From: Ophiothrix spiculata
Lineage: Eukaryota > Echinodermata > Ophiuroidea > Amphilepidida > Ophiotrichidae
Length of the DNA stretch: 37,358 nt
Strand: one strand, 5' to 3'
Assembly: GCA_000969725.1 (NCBI GenBank)
Contig: JXSR01S003969.1
Shown piece after piece: positions 1 through 10,800 of this stretch. The notes beneath the pieces are model-generated. The model saw only the letters and a list, made by a program, of their open reading frames with translations. It was not told where the DNA came from and did not search any database. Within the stretch, counting starts at the first letter, position 1, and every line of letters begins with the position of its first letter. The translations under genes were made by a program, and so were the position numbers.

Positions 1-33
1 TAAAGACGAGGGAGCATTGATCTAGTTCCAGCC
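1..33 (+). pseudogene. exon-like echo of the Ku80 exon at 99
   Basis: The first 27 bases match the stretch starting at 112 in 22 positions (both contain GCATTGATCT). In the matching frame it reads KDEGALI and then a stop, against KDEVALI in the real exon. It may be the tail of a decayed local exon duplication whose rest is left of the window. Short, so uncertain. Confidence 0.4.
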
Positions 34-98
34 ATTTAGACTTTCCCTAATGTGGTATGGAATATTTTCAGAATTCAGTACTTTTTTTGTTCTTCTAG

Positions 99-282
99 GT
101 ATTTGCTGAATCTAAGGACGAAGTCGCATTGATCTTGTTTGGTACAGGTGCTACCGCGAATCATTTGGCAGTGGATGGAGAGTATGAATACATCACGGAG
201 GCCAGGCCAATGGGGCCGGTGGATCTGGACCTCATCAGTTATGTCAAAAACGAAATCACTCCTGGACCTGCAAGCGCCGATT
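99..282 (+). CDS. XRCC5: Ku80 exon: N-terminal vWA-like domain
   Basis: The acceptor is a pyrimidine-rich tract ending AG at 97-98; the donor is GTATCC at 283. It reads [19 protein letters not shown] and ends in phase 1 inside the codon after PASAD. It matches the strand following 'VFAENKDEIALVLFGT' of vertebrate Ku80, so roughly residues 45-105 of the protein. The preceding exon lies outside the window. Confidence 0.95.
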
Positions 283-1838
283 GTATCCTTATGTATTTGA
301 GTATAACATAAAAGATCTATACTTTGATCAACACTAAATAGGCAGGAATTATGAGGCTTTTCTTCATCCGCAAGTAAACATAATCCCTATTACCGTATTC
401 ATTCCAATAAGCGCCCATACCCCAATAAGCGCCCACCCAAGATTTTTGGGCCAAACTTGATACCAATAAATTGCACCCAATGAGTTCTTACCATGCATTT
501 TAGGTTATAAACTCCAATAAAGTGTTTTTTCTTTACATTTTATTGATGTTATACAGTAATTAGGGCAGTTTCTTGCTTGAAAAGGGGTTGTTATTACTCT
601 GAATATATCCTATCAGTTTTGATGATAAGAGCCCATGCAAAATTACTTAAGGGTCCTGGGCAGTTATTGGAAAGAATACGGTAGAAGCGTGGCATAGATA
701 ATGATGCGCGAGTCACATGTGCAACGCGCGCTGCGTCTCCTGCAGTTGTGCTGTGTCCAGCCACGCACGCGCTTATCTGTATCAATTCACGATGTGAAGA
801 AGCACGCCTGCCTATTTGGTGTTGATCAAAGTATAGCAAGGTCATTCTGTGTAATTTTCAAAGTACCGGGGTATTCAAACTTCACCATTAAGTTTAATTT
901 TTGGCCTCCACAAGATTGTAAATAGGATGTAAATATGTTTAACATCATTAGACAAAATTGGTAGAAAAGTATTAGAGCCAATGCAGAAGAGCCAGTATAC
1001 GAGGCTTCCTAAACTTAATTTTGGGCAATTGTTGGGTTTTGGACTGGATAATTTACCAAATTTATGTATTTTGATCAGAAAATTGGGAAATTTCATGATT
1101 TTTGGTTAAAATGAGGGTCTTGTGGAAATGAGGAATGCGGAGGAGGGATCTTGTACATTGTAGAGCTGGTGAAGGAGCATTATAGCAATAGAAGATCAAA
1201 TATTTAAAGAAACATCTATTTGTTCATATTGAATAGATAAATTACCTATACTAATATGAATCTTTGATGATTCAAGGTCGCTTAATATACCAAATGAGGT
1301 TGTGCGGATATACTTTAGAGCAGGTGTGTATACTTGAAGCTTTATAGAGTTTAGTTGCGTTTGTCGATATATTTTGCAAGCATTTCAACATCGGCAAGGT
1401 TGAGATTGAGGTGTTTTCTAAAACCAGATTATTTTACTAAACATGTTCAGACACACAACTATAATACAAGAAATGCTCATGATTAAAGTATCAACAAAAC
1501 CAAGAAAGTGTTTTCTGATCGAGCTGTTAGGAATTGTGGTCCAACCTTTTGGAACTCTCTAAACAATGAAATTAAGAAATGTAAAAATACAAAAGAATTC
1601 AGAAAAAAATCCAAAATCATATTTATTGTCAACTTATAATTGAATCATGACAGTTTAATGGAGCATTGTTCTTGTTTTTTGTTGTTGTCTCTTTAGGCCT
1701 ACTCTTGTAACTTTATTTTGTTTAAAGGGCATTATCACCTCAGGTCTCTCTGGCCTTTTGATGGTGTCCTCAATATTATTTTGTCTTATTGTCTGTGTTT
1801 TTAATGTATGTATGTGATTTTGATATTGAAATAAAGAT

Positions 1839-1870
<32 letters not shown>

Positions 1871-4800
1871 AGCATAACTTTCCTTGACAAACAGCCTTTC
1901 AGGTGTTGACGTACTCGTTGTTGCATTAGATCTTCTACATAACACATTAGGAGGCGGAGGCAAATTCACATCTAGCAAAGTCGTTGTGTTCTCTAACTTG
2001 GGAGGTGCATTCAGTGATGACAAATTAGAACAAGTCATTGATGGAATCAAGAACTTAGGTACAGAAGTTAACCTCATGTAAGTCCAACTTTATTAATAGA
2101 TCTAAAGGCTCTGTCACACATCACCATATAGAGCAAAATGTGCGCCTAACGTACTTAATCCCACTATTGTTCTGTTTTATGCATTGTTGTTCGTCATGTG
2201 TTTGTGACAAGTACGTTCAATACGTTATCCAAACGGTCTGTCCGTCATGTATACGTTTAATTCGTTATTCATACGGTGGTTGTCCGTTTAGCATACATTC
2301 AATATGCGGAAGTTTTGTACGTTATTCGTATATTTTGCTCTATACAGTGATGTCTGACAGTGCCATAAACAATTATCTCTGTATCAGGAATTTGACCATT
2401 ATGGATTATTATTTAGAATTTTGACCTTGCCACAAACAACGGTACAAACTTGGTATATATTGCACTTCATATATATTGGTTCATTTTTAATTGAAATCAA
2501 ATGTTTACAGCTGCAAGCATAAAGATCAACTTAAATAATCTGAAGTACGGAGCAAATAAATGGTCAAAAAGAGTATCATTGAGTCCTGCATTTCACAATA
2601 GTCAATTTTGCAATAGTTAAACAAAATTAAAATAAATTTGATTGTTCTGTTTAAGTTATCTGTTGATTTCTCACTTCAGTGGCCCCAACTTGGAGGACGA
2701 TGACGAAGATGCCCAGAATGGCGGCGGTGATGCATCTGACGCAGGACCCTCAACCTCCAGTGGAAGAACAGGTGGCAGACCTCCCAGAAAACCTAAGACT
2801 CCACAACAGAGGGCAGGAGAGAAACTGATGAAACATATCTTGGATGCGGTGGAAGGTGAACATTATAGCATCAAGTAAGTATGGCTATTTATACGCCAAG
2901 AGTGCTCTTTGTTGTCATTGGATAGTCTTTGTTATCATTGGTTTGTCAGTGGGTATGCCTCATGAAACTACAAGATTTATTGTTACCATTGGGAAATTTT
3001 AACAGATGTGTGGATTAGTGCATTAAAGGGAGGTGTCACATACTGTATGTGTCTCATCTTTAAGGTCGTGTTCACACATAATTTGGTCATGACTATATTC
3101 TAGCTCTCGAGCGGCTGGAGAGTGAGACAACTTATCAGTTGCGTTCACACTGGGACATGACTTGCGCGTTAAAACTAGTAGAGACACTTTCTAAAATTGC
3201 GTTCACACTGAGAATTTGGTCATAAGTGGCTCATGAGCGAGAATATAGTCATGACTAAGTTTTTCTGTGTGAACACGCCCTTACATGACAGTAAAGCATA
3301 TTTTGTGTGTATTTCATCCTTTTTCCTGTACTTGACAGTGAGGTTGCCCCTATGCTGAAATACTTTGAGAAGAAAGCTGTGAGACAAACGCCATGGAAGA
3401 TAAACTTAGAGATTGGTACAGACCTCAAAATACCAGTCTGCGGTTATCTTAGGGTATGTTTAGCATAGAATGAAATATGTGATGGCTTACCCCGAAAGGG
3501 AGTGGGGAACTTTGCAGGTGATATCAATTTTGATTTTATTTCATCTGTACAACATTTTCCAACCTTTATAAACTGATACCTTACTTGTTGAAATTAAGGC
3601 GATCAAATTTTACAACCGAAAATTTGCTGGAAATTCGTATTATATTCTTTATTTGTTGCTGCCTATTTTTACCAGACTCTTGAAAAGAGTTCTTGTTGCA
3701 AAGTCCCCCTTTTCAGGGTGTGCCTTCACATATTATGCTCTTCTTTATCTTATACTAAATCATCTGATATATATGACAGGTTATATGACAGATTTGAGAG
3801 TTATATAACCATTGATGAAAACTGATTAAATTTGTAGACACAAGGACAATAAAATTACAAACAAAACTTTTTCTCATTAAATGGTTGCACTTAACCAAGA
3901 TGAAAAGACGGGCTGTAATGTCACATTGATTTGAAAAAAGGAAAATAATTGTTTTCACACAATGAGATGGAATATACTAAGGTTCACAATCATTTACAAA
4001 GCTGAAAAGTAACTGAATTAAACAAACACATTTGATCTATATTTAAGTACAAGCAGTAAAATGATTTCAAAATTATGTTACTAGAACAATTGCGCTTATT
4101 TATCAAAATTTGTTACAATTACTATATAAAATAATCAACTGTATCAAACCTGTTCACTCTTTCTCAGTTTGGAAATATTACTCTACTCACAAAAGCAATG
4201 CGAGACAACAATTTCAAGAATTTTTGCCTTGATTCTAAGATTTTCATGAATATAAAACTTTATTTAACTGTTCTCGCAGAACAAATGTCTGATCACGAAA
4301 TATATTGAGTAAAATTAACAATTACGGATTGTGGCTTATGATTTTTGACTTACCAGCTAGCATCGTAAGCATGTTTTATGAATGACATAAATCTGTAATT
4401 GATCAAAACAATGTCCTGCTTTATCAATTTTGAGCTTGGATCTTGCCAATTTCATTACAACTTTGTTAGTGCATGTCTTCATTGTCTTCTTCCGTCACTT
4501 CATATGTGACCCGTCATATCGAAAGGTACTTTAAGGGTCCCAAAATGAAAATTGCTTTTTGGTCTCATCTGAAAGATTATATGTGTCCCGTCATATCTAA
4601 AGGTACTTTAATACCGGCATTGTAAATTACGAGATATGGGCCATTGAAGCTGAGCATAGTCAAAAATCACGCCAAAGGTCAAATTTCTAATTTCATCAGA
4701 AACGTTACTTTTGAAGTGTATCCTGTCATATACATCAGGTTCCAACATCCAAAACATAAGACAAATGTGTTAAAAACCGAGATAAAAATCCTTTCTCCAT

Positions 4801-7800
4801 TCAAATTTTACTCGGTACAGAAACTTTAAACTTGATTTTGTCAGAACTATAGTTTTCTGAATCAGCACGATGCCTTTTACCAATCTGGACGAAACATTGC
4901 AACCGAACATCCAATATCCAAAAGCAAGGTGTCATTGTAAAGCTTAAACTATAATCTTTCAGATGAGACCAAAAAATCAATTTTCATTTTGGGACCCTTA
5001 AGGTACCTTTCGATATGACGGGTCACATATTTTAAGCTTTAAAATGATACCTTACTTTTGGTTATTGGATGTTCGATAGCAAAGTTACATCCAAATTGGT
5101 AAAATGCATCGGGCTGATTCAGAAAACTATAGTTCTGAGAAAATTAAGTTTTCTGTACTGGTAAAACTTGAATGGAAAAGGGATTTTTATCTCGGCTTTT
5201 AAAACATTTGTCTTATGTTTTGAATGTTGGAACCTGATTAATATGATAGAATACACTTCAATGGCCCGTATCTCGTAATTTACTATGCAGACCGTAAGGT
5301 ACCTTTAGATATGACGGGTCACATATATGTATATATGAATGAATAAAGAACGGTTAAATGCTTTAAGTCTTTAATTTCTGTTTTAAAACTATTTATTTTT
5401 CAAGTGCCACAATTCTTTTGTTCCTCAATTGACAAATCAGTAACATATTCTTTCTCTTAGCTCTGTGAGAATTGGGTCAAGTCAGTAATGTACATTTGTA
5501 TTCTTTCAAAATATAGACTAAACATATTTTTCCTCTGTACAACCAAAAAAAGGGATTTTGTTGTTTTAAAAATTGCGCAAATTTTAATTTAGCATTTATA
5601 GGAATTGTAAAACATCATCACTCAATTGTCACCTACACAAAAATTGCCATGGTCTATTATAGGGTATAAGCCGTTTCCAGTAATTTCATACAAGTAATTG
5701 GAAAAAATGTCCTTTGACAGTATAATGATGTTGTGTTAAAATCCCCCTTTTTTAATTATTATCAGGTTAAAGAATCAGCCAATAAAACATGGAAATCAAT
5801 CTACACAAAAGGCAAGGGTAAAGAATACACTCCTAAGACAATCCGGTCCAAACATCTCAATAACGACGAGGAAACAGAAGTGGAACCAGAAGAACAAGTC
5901 GAAGGTAAGTTGAATCAGAAGTTTGGATATAAGTCAAAAAAGGAGCAAGTTATGAAAAAAGAAAAAGTAAAAGACCATTTATGCAAATGTAATTTGAACC
6001 GGATCTCGTGCTCACGATATAGCTAAAATAAGCACCGGGGTTTAGCGCAATTCAAAACGGCAAAAAGCTCAGCTGTTTTTTTTTTTAAGCTCAAAAATGT
6101 GTAAAAAAATCAAGTCAAAAAGCGTGAAAAAGCTCGATCCCCTGGTAACCCTGGTAACCCTGTTAGTCAACCAAGAACACGAAACTTCTTAGCAAACACG
6201 GATTACATGATTACGCCATGTGATCTACTTTAGTCGATACGATAGAGTGAAATGACCAAAATCTATGGGTTACGAGTCTTAAATAATTATATAGGGAACA
6301 GGGAAGTTTTAGATGCATTAATTTTTTCATTATTATATTATTGATTTTATTGACAGGTCATCGTTATGGCAATGATATCATTCCAATCTCAGAAGAAGAC
6401 AAAAAGAACATGGGCTATCAGAACCCAGGCAAAGTGCTACAAGTCCTCGGTTTCTCCAAACAAGAACACGTGAGTATAGGACATGGGCTATCAGAACCGT
6501 GCTACAAGTCCTTGGTTTCTCCAAACAAGAACACGTGAGTATAGGACATGGGCTATCAGAACCAAGGCAAAGTGCTACAAGTCCTTGGTTTCTCCAAACA
6601 AGAACATGTGAGTATGGGACATGACCTATCAGAACCAAGGCAAAGTGCTACAAGTCCTCAGTTTCTCCAAACAAGAACACATGAGTATAGGAGATGGGCT
6701 ATCAGAACCAAGGCAAAGTGCTACAAGACCTTGGTTTCTCCAAACAAGAACATGTGAGTTTAGAACATGGGCTATCAGATCCCAGGCATATCTTATTTAA
6801 ATACAAATCTTCTTGAAAATCCAAATACTTAGCAGATTCTTTTTTTTTTCTTCAAGGAAAATTAAATGTTTTGATTGCACTGTTGTAAATTTCTAGTGAA
6901 AAGTGTACTTTAGGTCCCATCAAAAACTGACCCTAACCTTGACCCAACATTAACTCACTAAACCATGAGTATAATACTACTACTACTAATAATAATAAAT
7001 GGTTCTTGTTATGTGCAAAATCGTCTGCAAAGACCTCATAGGGCGCGTTCCATTCAACAGAGGCGGTGTAGCGAAAGGAACGTTCACCAGCAAACTTCAA
7101 TTTGAAACGGGGTATTACAAGAAGTCTGTCAGTGGATGAACGTAGGCTACGCTGCGGGTGATATATTTGCAGCATAGAAGATAAATATGGTGGAAGAGAT
7201 TCTTCAAAGTGATGATAAACCAAAACACAAACCTTGAACTTGATACGAAAACTAACAGGGAGCCAATGGAGATTGAAAAGAGCCGGAGAGATGTGCTCAT
7301 GTTTACATTTCCTAGTAATGAGTCTGGCAGCTGCGCTATGAATTCTCTGCAGACGATAAACTTGGTCAACATTGATACCAGCCATAACCCTATTAACTCC
7401 TTTTTTTTCTCGTATAGGTCAAACGTCAGCACTACATGGGCAATAGCGTGTACTGTTTTACAGCAAACCCTGATGACGAACATAGTGGCGTGGCAACGTC
7501 GGCACTCATCCATGCACTTTTTGAAACAAATTCTGTAATCATAGTTAGGAGGGCGTATTCCAAGGCAAGCAGCCCTAAGGTTGGGTTTTTATCTCCGCAC
7601 ATCAAAGCCAATTACGAGGTGAGTTGAGGTCTTTTGTATATGTGGCTGTCCAGCCCGTATGAGCCGTAAATGCAAGAAAATTCAATTTGCGCTACAGGTG
7701 AAAATACATATCAAGGTCGTAATTTGCCAAAATCAATCTCAACCCTTGCACTTTCTACAAAACACCAGCAGGCTCATTCCAGTGGAAACTGAACCTTTTT

Positions 7801-10800
7801 TTATTTAAAGCAAAAAATCAGCTTTTTTATTCGACCACATAAGCAAGTTTTTCAGTCATACATTTGTTACTTGGTACGTAAGAAGTATTTTCCAATCAGA
7901 AATTGTAAAGTTTGTCTATCCGTGCATGAATGAGCACATGTTTTGTTTCAAAAATGTCACAAACGTTACCAAAAAGTTACACCAAAATGTCACAAATGTT
8001 ACCAAACGTTACAACACAAAACAATGCATTAAAATTATTCCTGGTGATATAATGTTCTGTAATTTTTATGAAATATTTGTAAATATGTTTCCCATAATCG
8101 GTGTAAGGCGCAATAAAAAAATCGTTGACACTTCAGAGAAATTGTACTTTGAAGTCATTCGGGGCAAAAAACCATTTCCGTGCGCGGTCACAAACGTTAC
8201 CGAACGTTACATGGACTTTACTCAGGATTTTGGCAATTGATTTAATTTTCAAACATCTACATGTCTTGACCCCACCAGTGAGCACCATTATCAACAACAA
8301 ACTCGTTGATATAATGTTTTTGCTAGGTTCTGTGGCTGTTTAAAAGTGAAATTTCACAATTTTTCGGTCACAAACGTTACTTTGGAATAAGCCAGCAAAG
8401 TTTTATTTCAAAAAATGACAGGAAATATGAAATAAATCTGCATATTTTTAAGACAATCAACAGAAAATATAGGGCTTACTGATCTTTAAACACGTTTATC
8501 CCAGTTATGCATTTTACTCCCTGAAAAATTTTGACGGACCATAACTTCTGGAAATCGAGTAAAGTTCATTGAGGTGTCATTTTAATCCTAATAACATGGT
8601 CTTTGCAAATATTTAAAAAATGAAAAAGACAGGAGCCTGCATTTTGGACATATACAGTGAATCCTCTTTTATAAAAATTACTCTGTTATTCAGCTGAATG
8701 ATTTCCAAAGAAATTATGTTTTGTCATCGCCTATTATCATGATTCGATGCATTTGAAGAGCATGTTTGTAGTTTGTACCATCCATTTAAAAAAAAAGCAT
8801 ATTGTCAGTTTTCACACATGTTCGGGCTCAACTTAAATTTCCCCCCGGCTCAGCCATTACAAAATGGCTGACGGAATTTCTTCGTAATTTTTTAAAATAA
8901 AATTATCAAATATCAACCAATTTCAGAAACCTATTTTTTGGTTAAAAGATGTATTCTATTTATTCAGATGGGGGTATAAATTTAAAAAAAAAAGGTGGTT
9001 TTTTTTGAAATCTAAACTTGTGTCATAGCAAATTGATCAGACATGAAAGTTTGTAAAATACACTTAAATTTGATGTAACTTAAAAAAAAGTATCTTCATT
9101 GTCTAAATCTGCATCTTTAAAATAGAGATGTATATTCTAAAGAAAGAACAGATAGGCAACTAGTATATTTGCAACCATACTGGGTTTGAGGCTAATTGAA
9201 TAAAACAGTGTGACCCATATACCTCGTGACACAATGCCTTAGAGAACAGAACCCCCACACGTAAAGTCACCAGTTTAATGTGTAACATACTTATATTGCC
9301 CTACTAAGCTAGAATTGACTGTTTTGCAGGATTTCATAACCTAGCCGAATATTTCAATCAAAGCACCCTTTAGTTTCTGGTTGCATTTCTATGTATTCAA
9401 CTGGTCTGATTATAGTGCCTTTTAACCTTTGATCACATGCATCATGGCTAGCATGACCCCATACATATAAAGGCTGAGACACTATTATCAAAGCTTACCC
9501 AATCGTCCGAACACTGTAGACATTATCAAAATCAATACAAAAATCATTGGAACATCAATCACATGGCTGTTTTTTTCAACCAACCAATAGTATGCATGTT
9601 TTTGTCAACAAAATTTTGTTGGAAATTCTCTCGTGCAATAAAAGGGAAATAATAATTATATCCAGACCCATTAATGATTAGATAAATTCTGAACAACTTT
9701 TGTGGTACCAAATGCTCACTGACAGAAGGAGTAAAATTTCCATTTGAAATCAGCTGATTAAGCTTATAATTGTAAGTCATTTCTGGGCGCATCACACTAA
9801 AGCGCCTCGTTAGTGCTAACCATAATTACAAGTTCCAATGCAATCAGGTAACGTGAGTGTGAACTTTACATTCTGGGTATTGTGTTAGGAGGCATTTTTT
9901 CTGTCGGCAATCACCAGAAAATGTAAAACGGCTTCGGAAATTCTTGGAAACTTGTGTTTTGAAAGGGTCTATTGGTGTATGGACATAATAAAATTATTTT
10001 AGCTTTGATGTATATAATGTAAAAATGCTTTTATTCATAACCCATTGTAATGGCAGATTGCAGATTGTATTGCATCAGGGTATTTTTTAGCTTTGGAGCT
10101 AAAACCACTGTTAACTTCCTGCGTTCTCAAAGTTTATGACATCTGTATTTGTTTTTGTTTTCAGTGTCTAATGTACACAGAATTACCATTCATGGAGGAC
10201 ATAAGGCAGTACACATTTGCATCACTTACACAAAGTAAAAAACACAAACCCACAGGTAAGAAGCAACACAAAAAACATTTTCTCACTTTCCTTTTGTTGC
10301 AATTTGCTTCTGAAATCTTTGAAAATATCGAGACATTATAGACATTTGATATGTGTTCCCCTGAGTTTTTGATTGTACTCATTATCGTTTGCTAGACCTG
10401 CTCCAATTATCTGGACAAAAGACTCCCCAGGTAAACACTGTATGCAGCGCCCCAAGAAGTAGCATTCGCACAGGGGACCAACGACTTAACATGACTTCCG
10501 AACCACGGAGCAATTAGAGTAAAGTTTCTTGCCNNNNNNNNNNNNNNNNNNNNNNNNNNNNNNNNNNNNNNNNNNNNNNNNNNCAACGACTTAACATGAC
10601 TTCCGAACCACGGAGCAATTAGAGTAAAGTTTCTTGCCCATGGAAACAAGGAGACGTAAACCTCCTGGCCCGGGGCTCGAAACCACAACCTCTGTATTAC
10701 GAGACGTGTGCTCTAACTGTTCGACCACGCTCCCCTCTAGATTGACAGTATTAATGGGTAAAGACTAGAGGCAAAGTTGATGTTTGTTATGATCCAAATT

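Noticed and set aside
1655..2077. 140-codon minus-strand frame opposite the Ku80 exon at 1903
   Set aside because: Antisense shadow of the exon and LINE tail.
6408..6790. CRISPR-like array
   Set aside because: Units are contiguous copies of exon plus donor with no unique spacers, in an animal gene.
7209..7538. 109-codon plus frame overlapping the Ku80 exon at 7418
   Set aside because: Wrong frame for Ku80; it is the shadow of the antisense LINE and of the exon.
10407..10688. 93-codon minus-strand frame with a repeated [14 protein letters not shown] block
   Set aside because: The repeat is the duplicated 55-bp gap flank inside a SINE, not a protein repeat.
10665..10735. tRNA-Thr-like gene on the minus strand
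   Set aside because: The anticodon stem is imperfect and the sequence continues into a SINE body.
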